From positions 2,018,001 to 2,082,000 of the forward strand of contig NZ_CP132910.1 of NCBI RefSeq assembly GCF_030846775.1: a stretch of DNA of 64,000 bases, written 5' to 3'. Positions within the stretch are counted from its first letter, which is position 1, and each line of letters opens with the position of its first letter. The stretch is from Geothrix sp. 21YS21S-2 (GTDB lineage: Bacteria; Acidobacteriota; Holophagae; Holophagales; Holophagaceae). The notes below the pieces were generated by a model, which ran no database searches, had not been told where the DNA came from, and was given only the letters and a program-made list of their open reading frames with translations. This document shows positions 34,667 through 44,552 of the stretch, piece after piece. Position numbers and translations under genes: made by a program.

Positions 34667-37600
34667 TCACACTCCCAGCACGACCTCGATGCGTTCCACT
34701 TCCCCGGTCCGGTCGAAGAGGGCCCGGCTCGTGGAAAGGTCGAGGGACAGCCCGGGGAAGCTCCGGAAGGAACCATCGGCCAGGAGGATCCGCAAGGACG
34801 GCGTTCCGGCGCGTTGGGCCACCACGGGGACCTGGCAGAGCGTATAGGCCAGGCAGCCTGCGGGCAGACCCAAGGTGCGGGACCGGCCCTCCAGATCGAA
34901 ATACCGGAAGACCGCGGGGCGAGTCAGGAATTCCCCCTCCGGCATCCACGCGGGGTGGAAGACGATGCGCCCCGCCTCCACCTGCACCCCCAGGTCGCCG
35001 AAGCGGGACAGGAAGTCCTCCTTCACCTGGCCGGTCATGCCGGGCTGCTGCGCCCCGCCCTGGGCCGGAGTGTGGGAGTAGGGGTCGATGGGGATCGCGC
35101 CCACCTGGGCGGGGCTCCGGTGCACGCCCAGGCCTTCCCGGATCTCCCGGCAGTGGCGCTGGAGGCGGGGGAAGGCGGGATCGTCCGGGGACGTGGCGCG
35201 CCGGGCCTCGTCGGCGGCCAGGAGGAGCTTGGCCACCATGTGCCAGTAGACGCAGCCCAGGCCCTCGTACTTGTAGAAGGTTCCGGACCTGCCGGTGAAG
35301 GACTGGTGGTCGAAGACCGTCTCGTAGAGGGCCAGCACCTCCTCGCGGCCGGGACCGTCCCAGGCCAGGGCGCCCAGGGCCGCCTCCAGTTCGCGCCGGC
35401 TGCGGAAGCCGGCGTTGAAGTGCACCCTGCCCTTCACGTCCCGGGCCACGATGGCGGTGTCGCCGGCCTCAAGCAGGGCCCCCAGCAGGGGGATCCGGGC
35501 GGGAGCGTCCGGGGGGAGGATGTTCTTCTCCAGGAAGCGCGGCAGCTCGCGGTCGGGATAGAGCAGGTAGCTGTCCACGTCCTCCCGGCGCAGGGGACTG
35601 CGGCGCAGGGCGTCCAGGAGGCCGGCGGCCTCGTCCGGCGACAGCACCCCGGCGCCCAGGGCGGCCACCTGCCCTTCGAGCATCGGCTGCAGGCGCCGGA
35701 TGGCGATGCCGTCCACCTCCAGCCGCATGAGGTTGTAGGCGTGGTAGAGGCCGTCGTCCCTGCGGTTGGCGCGGATGGCGTGGTCGAGGTGGCCCAGGGC
35801 CGCCGCGAAGAAGGACCGCAGGCGCGCGGCTGAAACCGGGGCGAGGAGGCCGGAGCGTCCGCGGGCGTAGAGGCCTTCCCGGTAGTCCGAGGCGGCGCGG
35901 CCCAGGGCGTCCAGCATGCGCCTGCGGCCGGGGACGGTGTCGGCCGCCTCCGGGGTGGTCCCTTCCAGGGCCGTGGCGACGCCGTCGAACCACCCCGCCA
36001 CCTCCAGGGCCACCGGGGCGTCGCCGGCCAGGAGTCCGCCGCAGAAGGCCAGGAACCGGCGCAGGTGGCACAGGGTGACCATGGAGACGCCGTAGCCCAC
36101 CAGGGCGTTGTTGGCGTCGTTCCACTCGGGCCGCTGGGTGTTCATCCAGATGCCGGCGCCGGGGATGAGGTTGGAAAGCTTGGCCAGGGCCACCACCAGC
36201 AGCTTTTCGGCCAGGCCCGCCCGCACCGGGCCGTCCGGCCCCGCCAGGAGCTGCCCGTCGGCGCCCAGGGCCCCGGCCCGGGCCAGGATGCGGCGGTGGG
36301 CCGCCGCGTCGAAGTCGATGGTCCGGTGGGGGTCGGCCAGCAGGTCCTCGTAGGGCTTGATGCGGTAGGGCACGTCGAGGTACCCGAAGACCCGCTTGTG
36401 CAGCAGCGGGGACAGGGCGCCGGGGAAGGTGCGCTCGGAGGCCTCCAGGAGCCGCAGGAGGTAGACCACCTGGTGGTCCCCCCAGTAGCCGATGAAGGAC
36501 CAGGGATCGTGGGGGTCGTGGGTCTCCCACTCGAAGCCCTCCCGCAGGACGCGGTAGGGATTGTGCCCGTCGGCGGTGGAGCCGGCCAGGAACTTGGCGA
36601 TCATGGCCTCCAGGAAGGTGGGGTAGCTGAAGGCCAGCGCCTCCCAGTTCTGGAAGATGTCCCGCCAGTTGCCCTGGTAGTTGTAGAGCTGGGAGCCGCC
36701 GGGCTCGCGCACCTGGATGGAGAAGATGTTCCAGGGGCGGCTGGGGTCCCCGTGGCGGCGGCTGAAGGTCAGCGGCAGGTACTCCCGGCCCAGGCGTTCC
36801 AGGTCGGGGTCCCCGCAGGCCTCCAGGGCCGCGAGGAAGTCCCGGCGCCCGGGAGCCTCCTCCAGGGCTGCCAGGACGTCCTGATTGCGCGCGGCCACCT
36901 CGCGGTTGGACGCGGCCAGGAAGCGCCGGAAGTCGTCCCGGGGGATGCGGGTGCCCAGCCCGGGCATCCCGCCCCGCATGATGTTGAACAGGGTGTTGGA
37001 GAAGTGGCGGCTGGCGCTGCGCTCGTCCTCGCCGGCCTGGAGCCCGTCGGCGCCGGCCACCCGGCGCAGGAGGCCCTCGGTGCCGCGCTCCACGTCCTCC
37101 AGGAGCTGCGCGCGCAGGTCCCCGCCCCCGGCCAGGAGTGCCTCCAGGGCCACCACCGCCGGTGCGTCCAGGGCCAGGTCGGCCACCACGAACCACTCGC
37201 GGCAGGTCCCGGGCTCGAGGGCCAGGGCGGCGTTCACCAGGTAGGCGCCGCGGCGCCCGCACACGTCCGTCTCCTCCACGAGGGCTTCCCCCCTGCGGAA
37301 GGCGGCGAGCTGGACGGTGGAGAGGAGCCGCACCGGGGCTTCCAGCCCCAGGCTCCAGGCGGTGTTCACCCGCAGGGCCTCGCTGGGTTCGGGGCGGTCG
37401 GCGGGGATGGAGCTCAGGCGGAAGAGGGCCAGGCCCGTTCCGGGCAGGAGCTCGGTGCGCTTGTAGCCGTCCACCAAAGTGCTGAACTCCAACTGGAAGC
37501 GCCAGCCGATCTGCGCGGGCAGGACGTTCTGGATTCCGTCCAGGATGTCGGCCTCAACCCGCGCGGAGCCGAGGTTCACCAGTTCGGACCGGCGCACGAA

Positions 37601-38059
37601 GCCGAAGCGGTGGCTGGTCATCCAGCACACCCGGAAGGCCAGGCCCAGGTCCTCGTTGGTCTCCTCGAAGACGATGCGGTCGCCGTGGACGCTCTTGAGC
37701 AGGTCGCGGCGGATGCGGTAGAGGCCCTGGTGGCGGTCGGAGAACGGCTCCCACAGGCAGGTGCGCCCGTCCCGCGCCACCCGCACGACGGTCTTGCTTC
37801 CGGTGTGCTCCAGGCTGTCGTGGATGCGGTCGTCGGCGTGGTAGGGGAACAGGGCGTGGTCCGGATCGCGCCGGCCGGCGGTGAGCGCGCCGTTGCTGGA
37901 CACGAACAGCCAGTGGTCGGAATCGCTCACCACGCTCATGAAGAACGGGGGCATCCCGTCCAGGCCGGAGACGCGGAACCAGCGCCCGCCGTCAAGGTCC
38001 ACGATGCCGCCGCCCACTTCCGGGGCCGCGGGCTGAAGGGGGACGCAGGCGCCGGTCAT
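34667..38059 (-). CDS. Large cytosolic carbohydrate-active protein, possible clan GH-Q beta-glucan phosphorylase
   Basis: An 1130-residue protein without signal peptide, so cytosolic. It has a beta-sandwich-like N-terminal half (GGRWFRVSGLDGMPPFF) and a helical-barrel-like part with YNYQGNWRDIFQNWEAL, DPHDPWSFIGYWGDHQ and NTQRPEWNDANNALVGYG. The PEWND motif (Asp648) recalls the catalytic Asp motif of inverting phosphorylases of clan GH-Q (GH94/GH149/GH161). GH149 and GH161 act on beta-1,3-oligoglucans and are of similar length, and the gene closes a beta-glucan operon; both points support a phosphorylase. I cannot confirm the family by search. The start ATG overlaps the GH17 stop by four bases. 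Confidence 0.55.
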   Translation of the reverse strand: MTGACVPLQPAAPEVGGGIVDLDGGRWFRVSGLDGMPPFFMSVVSDSDHWLFVSSNGALTAGRRDPDHALFPYHADDRIHDSLEHTGSKTVVRVARDGRTCLWEPFSDRHQGLYRIRRDLLKSVHGDRIVFEETNEDLGLAFRVCWMTSHRFGFVRRSELVNLGSARVEADILDGIQNVLPAQIGWRFQLEFSTLVDGYKRTELLPGTGLALFRLSSIPADRPEPSEALRVNTAWSLGLEAPVRLLSTVQLAAFRRGEALVEETDVCGRRGAYLVNAALALEPGTCREWFVVADLALDAPAVVALEALLAGGGDLRAQLLEDVERGTEGLLRRVAGADGLQAGEDERSASRHFSNTLFNIMRGGMPGLGTRIPRDDFRRFLAASNREVAARNQDVLAALEEAPGRRDFLAALEACGDPDLERLGREYLPLTFSRRHGDPSRPWNIFSIQVREPGGSQLYNYQGNWRDIFQNWEALAFSYPTFLEAMIAKFLAGSTADGHNPYRVLREGFEWETHDPHDPWSFIGYWGDHQVVYLLRLLEASERTFPGALSPLLHKRVFGYLDVPYRIKPYEDLLADPHRTIDFDAAAHRRILARAGALGADGQLLAGPDGPVRAGLAEKLLVVALAKLSNLIPGAGIWMNTQRPEWNDANNALVGYGVSMVTLCHLRRFLAFCGGLLAGDAPVALEVAGWFDGVATALEGTTPEAADTVPGRRRMLDALGRAASDYREGLYARGRSGLLAPVSAARLRSFFAAALGHLDHAIRANRRDDGLYHAYNLMRLEVDGIAIRRLQPMLEGQVAALGAGVLSPDEAAGLLDALRRSPLRREDVDSYLLYPDRELPRFLEKNILPPDAPARIPLLGALLEAGDTAIVARDVKGRVHFNAGFRSRRELEAALGALAWDGPGREEVLALYETVFDHQSFTGRSGTFYKYEGLGCVYWHMVAKLLLAADEARRATSPDDPAFPRLQRHCREIREGLGVHRSPAQVGAIPIDPYSHTPAQGGAQQPGMTGQVKEDFLSRFGDLGVQVEAGRIVFHPAWMPEGEFLTRPAVFRYFDLEGRSRTLGLPAGCLAYTLCQVPVVAQRAGTPSLRILLADGSFRSFPGLSLDLSTSRALFDRTGEVERIEVVLGV

Positions 38060-39027
38060 GGCCGCTCCCCGTAGCTCGGCGAGGTGGGCCCCGCGGGGCG
38101 CAGCTCGGGGAACCAGCCCAGGACCGCCGGCTTGGCCTTGCGGTCCACCGAGAACAGGCCCCAGTGGCCTTCCGTCCCCGCGCCCTTCCAGGGCTCGTCG
38201 AAGGCCTCGAAGATGAAGGTGGTCACGCCCATGGACTTCGCCCAGGCGCTCATCTCCTCGAAGTAGCGCTTCTGCTTGGCCTCGCTGCCGGCCCTGGGCG
38301 CGTGCTGCGGGCCCTGGGTGAAGGTGGCCCAGCCCACCTCCCCGAAGACGATGGTCTTCCCGGGATGGACGCGCCGCACTTCCGCGAACTTCTCCAGGGT
38401 CGTGGCGAAGGCCTCGTCGATGTCCTGGTTCCCCCACAGGGGGTAGCTGTGCAGGGTGATGAAGTCCAGGTGCTCCGCCAGGCGGTTGCCGGCCTTGGCC
38501 CAGTACAGGAAGTCGTCCGCCACGGTGACCCGGCAGGCCACCCCGGCCTTCACGCGCTTCACGAAGGCGATCACCACCGGTTCGGTGAGCTTGTGGTCCG
38601 ACCAGTCCACCAGGGCCTCGTTGCCCACGCTCACGGCCACGACGACGTCCTTGTAGGCGTTGGCCAGCCGGATGCCCTCGGCGACCTGGCGCTCGTTCTC
38701 GGGGGCCTTGCCGGGCTTGCCGCTGAGCCACATGCCCAGCATGACCCGCAGGCCCAGCTTGTGGGCCCGGATGGCCTCCAGCACGTCGGCGGCGTGGCGG
38801 TCGGAGCCGTAGAGGCGGATGACCTTCCACCTGCGGTCGAGGATGCGCAGGTCCTCCAGGACCTGGGCGGGGGAGGGATAGAGACCCTTGTCGGGATCCT
38901 GGCCTTCCCGGTATCCGGAATAGCACACCGCGTTCCCCCACCAGGCCTGGCGGGCCAGGTCGGGTTCGGCGGCGCACAGGCGCGCGGATAGGGCGAGGCA
39001 CAGACAGAGGAAATAACGCATTCGCAT
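38056..39027 (-). CDS. GH17 beta-1,3-glucanase/glucosidase-type enzyme
   Basis: A 323-residue secreted GH17 enzyme. After a signal peptide (to about residue 20) the (beta/alpha)8 barrel shows VIRLYGSD, the acid/base Glu137 in SVGNEAL and the nucleophile Glu230 in VFGEVGW, the two GH17 signature sites. GH17 enzymes cut beta-1,3-glucans. A periplasmic site of action is likely because there is no lipobox. It sits one base after the symporter stop and overlaps the next gene, so all three are coupled. ATG 39027 and ATG 39021 are both possible starts. Confidence 0.92.
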   Translation of the reverse strand: MRMRYFLCLCLALSARLCAAEPDLARQAWWGNAVCYSGYREGQDPDKGLYPSPAQVLEDLRILDRRWKVIRLYGSDRHAADVLEAIRAHKLGLRVMLGMWLSGKPGKAPENERQVAEGIRLANAYKDVVVAVSVGNEALVDWSDHKLTEPVVIAFVKRVKAGVACRVTVADDFLYWAKAGNRLAEHLDFITLHSYPLWGNQDIDEAFATTLEKFAEVRRVHPGKTIVFGEVGWATFTQGPQHAPRAGSEAKQKRYFEEMSAWAKSMGVTTFIFEAFDEPWKGAGTEGHWGLFSVDRKAKPAVLGWFPELRPAGPTSPSYGERP

Positions 39028-39028
39028 C

Positions 39029-40486
39029 TCAGGCTTGGGGCTTGCGGTCCTTGAGGTCCTTCTCGATCCGGACCATCATCCGGTCGTCGAGGGGGTAGAG
39101 CTTCATGAGCAGGGCGGAAACGATCAGCAGCGCCCCGGGGAAGAGGCTCATGGAGAGCCGGATGCCCACCAGGGAGCGGGCCGTCTGGTCCACGTTGGCC
39201 ACGTATCCGAACCAGGTGAGGAGGATGCCCGTGATCCACGCGCCCACGGCCAGGCCGATCTTCGTGCCGAAGATGGCCGAGGCGAAGACGAGTCCGGTGT
39301 TGCGCCGGCCCGAGCGCCATTCCGCGTCGTCGGCGGTGTCGGCGAACATGGCCCACAGCAGGGGGGAGTTGAACCCGATCACGAAGCTGGAAAGAATCTG
39401 GAGGGCGAACATCAGGGCGACGTCCCCGGGCCCGGCGAACCAGAACCCCAGGACGATCGCGCCGCCCAGGCCGATGGCCGCCATGAAGATGACCTTCTTG
39501 TCGAACCTCCGGGCCACGGGCGGGGCCAGCATCACCGCGGCCAGGAAGGCCAGGGCGTTGCTCACCAGGAAGGGCCCCAGCAAATCGTTGCGGTGCACGT
39601 AGTACTTGAAGTAGTAGGCCGAGACCGAGCCTTTGAGGACGAACGCGCTGATCATGGCCACGGCCACCACGATCATCACCACGAAGGCGCGGCTGCCCAT
39701 GAGGGCCTTGAAGTCCCCCTTGAGGTCCGCGGCCTGGTCGGCCGGGGGCGCCACCCGCTCGCGGGTGGCCAGGAAGCACAGCGCGAACAGCGCCACCGCG
39801 ATGACCCCGTAGAGGGCCATGGTCAGCTGCCATCCCTTGGCCAGATCGGCCGGCAGGGCCAGGAATTCCTTGGAGAGGAACCAGCGGATCCATTCGCCGG
39901 GGTGGGCCAGCAGGCTGTGCTGGGCCCGAAGGGCGGGCGCCATTCCGAACCACTGGGCGAGGCTGGGGGTGCAGTACTGCACCAGCACCGCCACCGAGAA
40001 GGCGCCCACGAACCGGAACGAGGCCAGGGAGGTGCGCTCCTTGCTGTTGGGCGTCATCACCCCCATGAGCGCGCTGTAGGGGATGTTCACGGCCGTGTAG
40101 AGAAGCATCAGGAGGCAGTAGGTGACGTAGGCGTACACCACCTTGGCGCCGTGCCCCATGGCGGGCGTGGTGAACGTCAGCACCCCCGCGGCCGCCAGGG
40201 GCAGGCCGAACCAGACCAGGTAGGGGCGGAAGTGCCCCCACCGGGTGCGGGTCCGGTCCGCGATGGTGCCCATGATGGGATCGGCGATGGCGTCCAGCAC
40301 CCGGGTCACCAGCATCATGGTGCCCACCGTCCCGGCCGGGATGCCGAAGACGTCGGTGTAGAAGAAGATGATGAAGAACTCGAAGGTCTTCCAGTAGAAG
40401 TTGGAGCCTGCGTCGCCGAGGGCGTAGCCGGCCTTCTCGGCGAATCCGAGGCGGCCGGCTTCTTCGGTCTGGGGGGTCGTGGTCAC
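39029..40486 (-). CDS. GPH-family sugar:cation symporter
   Basis: A 485-residue, 12-helix transporter of the glycoside-pentoside-hexuronide family (MelB-like). The N-terminal YALGDAGSNFYW, the DAIADPIMGTIADRTRTRWG cation/sugar motif and the internal loop ERTSLASFRFVGAF are typical. It should import oligoglucosides released outside or in the periplasm. The start is GTG at 40486 with CGGAG upstream. It lies 13 bases after the small barrel protein and one base before GH17. Confidence 0.9.
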   Translation of the reverse strand: MTTTPQTEEAGRLGFAEKAGYALGDAGSNFYWKTFEFFIIFFYTDVFGIPAGTVGTMMLVTRVLDAIADPIMGTIADRTRTRWGHFRPYLVWFGLPLAAAGVLTFTTPAMGHGAKVVYAYVTYCLLMLLYTAVNIPYSALMGVMTPNSKERTSLASFRFVGAFSVAVLVQYCTPSLAQWFGMAPALRAQHSLLAHPGEWIRWFLSKEFLALPADLAKGWQLTMALYGVIAVALFALCFLATRERVAPPADQAADLKGDFKALMGSRAFVVMIVVAVAMISAFVLKGSVSAYYFKYYVHRNDLLGPFLVSNALAFLAAVMLAPPVARRFDKKVIFMAAIGLGGAIVLGFWFAGPGDVALMFALQILSSFVIGFNSPLLWAMFADTADDAEWRSGRRNTGLVFASAIFGTKIGLAVGAWITGILLTWFGYVANVDQTARSLVGIRLSMSLFPGALLIVSALLMKLYPLDDRMMVRIEKDLKDRKPQA

Positions 40487-40499
40487 GAGGACTCCGGAA

Positions 40500-41087
40500 T
40501 CAGAACTGGTAGCGGGCGCCGAGCTGCAGCCAGGCGGGGTTGATGGCCCCCTGGCGGATCAGGACGTCGTTGCGCTGGCGTCCGGCGAGTTCCGTGGCCT
40601 GGAGGAGGGCCTCCAGGGTGACCCGGGGCGTAAGGGCGTATTCCGCCCCCACGCGCAGGCCGCCCTTGAGCCCCTTGCAGTCGTGGAACGGGAAATGGTG
40701 CTCGGCGTCGAAGATGGACTGGCTCTCGTCGCCCTTGAACTTCGCGGTGTAGCTGTTCAGCGACAGCCCGAAGATCCCCCGCAGCTTCGGGGTGCCGGTG
40801 TCGAAGAGGATGTCCCCGGAGAGCTGGGCCAGGGTCAGGGACGTCGTGAGGCCGTTCTTCGCCTTGCCGGGCATCGTCCCCAGGTTCAGGGAGACCCGGG
40901 CCGGAATGTCGGTCCTGGCCAGGGTGGTCTCCCAGCCCGCGTTGATCATGAAGCCGGTGGTGCTGTTCACGGCCTTCTTGTAGCTGTCGAGCCCCAGGAT
41001 CAGGCCGCCGCCGGCGGAGAAGCCGGGGTGGCCGGCGGCCAGGGGAAGCGCCAGGAGGCCCATCAGGATGGTGCGGAGGTGGTTCAT
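40500..41087 (-). CDS. Small outer-membrane beta-barrel-like protein
   Basis: A 195-residue protein with a signal peptide (MNHLRTILMGLLALPLAAG), alternating polar/apolar strands throughout and a terminal ARYQF, the Phe-ended barrel-assembly signal. Function unknown; an accessory porin or structural partner of the receptor is possible. ATG 41087 has GGAG at 6 bases, replacing a longer TTG-initiated frame. It begins 12 bases after the TonB receptor stop, inside the beta-glucan operon. Confidence 0.75.
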   Translation of the reverse strand: MNHLRTILMGLLALPLAAGHPGFSAGGGLILGLDSYKKAVNSTTGFMINAGWETTLARTDIPARVSLNLGTMPGKAKNGLTTSLTLAQLSGDILFDTGTPKLRGIFGLSLNSYTAKFKGDESQSIFDAEHHFPFHDCKGLKGGLRVGAEYALTPRVTLEALLQATELAGRQRNDVLIRQGAINPAWLQLGARYQF

Positions 41088-41099
41088 GGCATTCTCCAA

Positions 41100-44000
41100 T
41101 TAGAACTTGAGCCCGATGCTGAAATCGCCGACCTTCCGCCCGCCGTAGCCCTGGTTGTAGTCGCCGTACTTGGCGCCCAGGTCCCCGGGGGTCTGGCCGT
41201 AGAAGCGGTTCCCGTTGAACAGGGCCATGGGGCTGCCCGCGGCCACGTTGTTGGTGGCGCTGGGGGAATCCCCCGTGAAGTAGCCGTAGACGTTGGTCAT
41301 GACGAAGTGGTTGAAGATGTTGTCGATCGACACGAAGCCTATCAGGCGGACCTTGCCCAGGCCCAGGGGGATGTCCCACTGGACCTTCGCGCCGACCTGG
41401 TAGTAGTCCACGCCGGTCTTGAAGGCGCCCATGTCCCCGTAGTAGGTCGGGAAGAAGGTCTGCCAGTTCGCGGTGCGCTGGTCCACGTCGATCACGCGCT
41501 CGCCGTTGATGGACCCGGGCAGCTGCAGGGCGGAGAAGCCCGACAGGGTCCGGTAGTCGGTCCAGCCCTGGGCCTGGATGACCCCGCCGGTCCAGGCGTC
41601 GGCCTTCACGGAGAAGGACACGTTGCCCTTGCCCACGGGGTGGGCGTAGGTCAGGAACACGTGGGCGATCTGGTTGCGGCTGAGCAGGCCCTTGCCCACG
41701 GCGCGCTCCTGCTGCTCGGGGGTCAGCAGCTTCTCCCGCAGGTTCTTGTAGTTGTAGTAGTCCAGGTCGTTGGTGCCCGTGGACTGGTCGTAGGTGTAGG
41801 ACCCGATCAGGCTCCAGCGGGAGCTGAGCTGCTTCTGGAAGGCGATCTCCAGGCCGGTGTAGACCCGGTCGAACCTGGAGTTGAGCCAGGAGGTCTTCTG
41901 CTTCCACATGCGCAGGGGATCGTTGGGGTCCGGGCTGGTCATGTGGACCATGGAATCCATGCCGTAGTCATGGATGGAACTGACGATGTTGTCCTTGTAC
42001 ACGCGCCGGATGACGTTGGCCTTGAAGTAGCCGGACTCGTAGTTGCGCTGGTAGCCCACGCTGAACTCGTAGGCGTAGGGGGCGCGCAGCCCCTTGGCGA
42101 GGTAGGTCTGCCGCGCGTCCAGCATGTCGTAGGCGGGGCCGTAGTTCCTGGGGTCGATGAGCGTGTCGTAGTCCACGAAGCGCACGCCGTTCATGTTCTG
42201 GCCGGTGTACGTGTAGCCGTTGTGCGTGCCGGTGGGGGCGTCGCCCAGGGCGCCGTTGGTGTCGAAGCCGGGCTGGCCCCCGTCCAGGTTCGCGCCGTTC
42301 CACAGGTGGACGGTTCGCACTTCCCAGGCGTTGCCGCGGAAGTTGTTGGCCACCGCGTCCGAATAGGCCGAGGCCAGCTTGGCGGCCGACAGCGACCAGA
42401 TCTCCCGGTTGTTGCCGTCGGGGTTGAACTTCAGGAGCAGGCGCGGCTCGAACACGCTCATGTCGTCCAGGCGGTTGCCGCCCTGGTCCTGCATTGTGAG
42501 CTTGTTGTACCGCGCGCCGGCCATGACGTTCAGGAAGCTGTTGACGGTCCAGTTGTCGTTCACGTAGACCGAGGTGGTCCGGTTCTTGGAGTCGCCCGGG
42601 TTGTCGTAGAACTTCTCCATGTGGGCGCTGGGGCCGCGGATGGCCTCCCAGTGGAGGAAGGGGGCCTGGGTCCCGAGGCCGTTGGGCATGTTCGCCCAGG
42701 CGTTCCAGCCGTTGGCCACCGGGTTCTCGCCGGGGCCGACCTGGAGGATCTCGGTGGGGTCCGAGCCCGCTTCGCCGCGATGGAAGGTGGGATAGAGGTA
42801 CTTGCCCGTGGCGGAATCGCGGTACCAGCCGCCCGTGAACACGCCCCGGTTGCCGTACTTGGACCGGCCGAAATTGTAGAGCGTGGCCACGCTCTCGGCG
42901 CCCATGTCGATGTCGTGGCTGCCCAGGTAGGCCTGAAGCGTCTTGACGTTGATCGACCACGTGCTGTTGCCCTTCTTGAGGGGGCTGATGTCGTAGGTGG
43001 ACATGTTGGTGAGCAGCGGGCCGTAGTCGTAGCTGTCGGGGCTTCCCAGCCAGGAGTGCGGGCCGCTCTCGCCCCGCAGGACCATGGCGGGATCAGGGCT
43101 GGCGAAGTACCCGGAGACCGACACGCCGGGGTTGGGGTTCTTGACGTCGTTGAAGGTGTTGGCCGCGTAGGTGGTGCGGGCCTCGATGGACCAGTTGGGG
43201 GCCAGCATGCCGTTCCAGCCGAGGGTCCAGGCCTTGGTCTCGGTGACCATGTCGCCGATGCCGCGCATGATGTTGCCTTCCCATGGATCGGTGTTCCGCT
43301 GGCCCTGGACGCCGCCCTGCGTGGTCTTCTCCGTGAGGAAGGTGGCGCTGAGGGAGTGGTTGGTGGTGAGGAGGCCCGTCAGCTTGCCTTCGAACTTCTG
43401 GAACCTGATCGAGGAGCTCAGCTTGGTTCCGGCGTCCTCGGCGGTGTTGCCGTAGTTGCCGCCGGGACCGGTGTTGACGACGTTGTCCACGTTCGCATTG
43501 AGGCCGAAGGTGGACATGGGGCGCAGCAGGCTCTGCACCTGGCTCCAGGGGATGTTGGGCTGGCCGGCCTTGACGCCCACCACGGTGTAGCCCAGCAGGC
43601 CCGAGGTGGCCTGGCTGGGGGTGACCCGGGTGCCGAGGGTGAACCAGAGGCGGTCCTTGATGAGGGGCCCGCTGAAGGTGAAGTCGGTGGTGTGGGTCAG
43701 GTCCTCGCGCAGGAGGTTGGAGTTGTTGTTGGCGTTGGTGAGCGGGAAGTCCGCGGCCATGGAGGCCCGGCTCATGTTGGCCCGCAGCGTGCCCTCGAAG
43801 GTGTTGGAGCCGGTCTTCGTGACGATGTTCACCTGGCCGCCGCTGACGAGGCCGTTCCTTGCGTTCAGGCCCGAGGTCACCACCTGCACGTCCTCGATGC
43901 TGTCGGGCAGGGGCGCGTAGAGGGACGAGTAGGTGCCCGTGTCGTCCTTCACGTTGATGCCGTCGATGCTGTAGAGGATCTGGTTCATGTCCGAGCCGCG

Positions 44001-44525
44001 CACCCGGGCATCCTTGCCGTAGCCGGTCACGCCCGGGGCGATGTTGGTGATGGAGTCGAAGCCCTGCATGGAGACGGGCATCTTGAGCAGCTGGTCGGCG
44101 GAATAGTTGACCGCGATCTTGTCGCTGGTCTTGGCCTCCGCGGCCGAGGAGGTGGCCACCACCTCCACGACGGCCGAGGCCGCCTGGACCGCCTTCAGGG
44201 AGAAGTTGAGGGTCTGGTTGGAGCCCAGGCCCACCCGGACGTTGGTGGCGGTGCGGCCGATCATGCCGGTGGCGCTCACCTTGACGGTGTAGTTGCCAAC
44301 GGGCAGGAGGAGGGCGTGGTACTCGCCCTTGGCGTCCGTCGTGAACACCTTGGTCTGGAACAGGGCCGGGCTTTCCAGGGCGACCCGGGCGCCCCGGAGG
44401 GGCTTGCCCGCGGCATCGGTGAGGATGCCGCTCAGGGCGCCGGTGGTGGTCTGGGCCATCAGGCCCGCGCCCCCGGTGAGCATCACCGCGACGCTGGAGC
44501 GAAACAGCAAATTGCGCATGGTCAT
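41100..44525 (-). CDS. TonB-dependent receptor, Oar-like, of the beta-glucan operon
   Basis: An 1141-residue receptor: signal peptide ending near MAQTT, a carboxypeptidase-regulatory-like domain (about 27-115), a plug with RGSDMNQILYSIDGINV (about 130-250) and a large barrel ending in GLKF. It is a different sequence from the receptor at 9117, though of the same Oar architecture. There is no SusD, so the repeat-bearing lipoprotein of the operon may play the glycan-capture role. Ribosome-binding site GGAG 6 bases before ATG 44525. Likely ligand: beta-1,3/1,6-gluco-oligosaccharides (from context only). Confidence 0.92.
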   Translation of the reverse strand: MTMRNLLFRSSVAVMLTGGAGLMAQTTTGALSGILTDAAGKPLRGARVALESPALFQTKVFTTDAKGEYHALLLPVGNYTVKVSATGMIGRTATNVRVGLGSNQTLNFSLKAVQAASAVVEVVATSSAAEAKTSDKIAVNYSADQLLKMPVSMQGFDSITNIAPGVTGYGKDARVRGSDMNQILYSIDGINVKDDTGTYSSLYAPLPDSIEDVQVVTSGLNARNGLVSGGQVNIVTKTGSNTFEGTLRANMSRASMAADFPLTNANNNSNLLREDLTHTTDFTFSGPLIKDRLWFTLGTRVTPSQATSGLLGYTVVGVKAGQPNIPWSQVQSLLRPMSTFGLNANVDNVVNTGPGGNYGNTAEDAGTKLSSSIRFQKFEGKLTGLLTTNHSLSATFLTEKTTQGGVQGQRNTDPWEGNIMRGIGDMVTETKAWTLGWNGMLAPNWSIEARTTYAANTFNDVKNPNPGVSVSGYFASPDPAMVLRGESGPHSWLGSPDSYDYGPLLTNMSTYDISPLKKGNSTWSINVKTLQAYLGSHDIDMGAESVATLYNFGRSKYGNRGVFTGGWYRDSATGKYLYPTFHRGEAGSDPTEILQVGPGENPVANGWNAWANMPNGLGTQAPFLHWEAIRGPSAHMEKFYDNPGDSKNRTTSVYVNDNWTVNSFLNVMAGARYNKLTMQDQGGNRLDDMSVFEPRLLLKFNPDGNNREIWSLSAAKLASAYSDAVANNFRGNAWEVRTVHLWNGANLDGGQPGFDTNGALGDAPTGTHNGYTYTGQNMNGVRFVDYDTLIDPRNYGPAYDMLDARQTYLAKGLRAPYAYEFSVGYQRNYESGYFKANVIRRVYKDNIVSSIHDYGMDSMVHMTSPDPNDPLRMWKQKTSWLNSRFDRVYTGLEIAFQKQLSSRWSLIGSYTYDQSTGTNDLDYYNYKNLREKLLTPEQQERAVGKGLLSRNQIAHVFLTYAHPVGKGNVSFSVKADAWTGGVIQAQGWTDYRTLSGFSALQLPGSINGERVIDVDQRTANWQTFFPTYYGDMGAFKTGVDYYQVGAKVQWDIPLGLGKVRLIGFVSIDNIFNHFVMTNVYGYFTGDSPSATNNVAAGSPMALFNGNRFYGQTPGDLGAKYGDYNQGYGGRKVGDFSIGLKF

Positions 44526-44552
44526 CTGAGTCTCCGCGATTCTCTGGGGGGC

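Noticed and set aside
38060-39001. N-terminal extension of the large cytosolic protein to 1444 residues
   Set aside because: The extension overlaps the GH17 gene in another frame and is Arg/Gly/Pro-rich; the ATG at 38059 overlaps the GH17 stop in ATGA.
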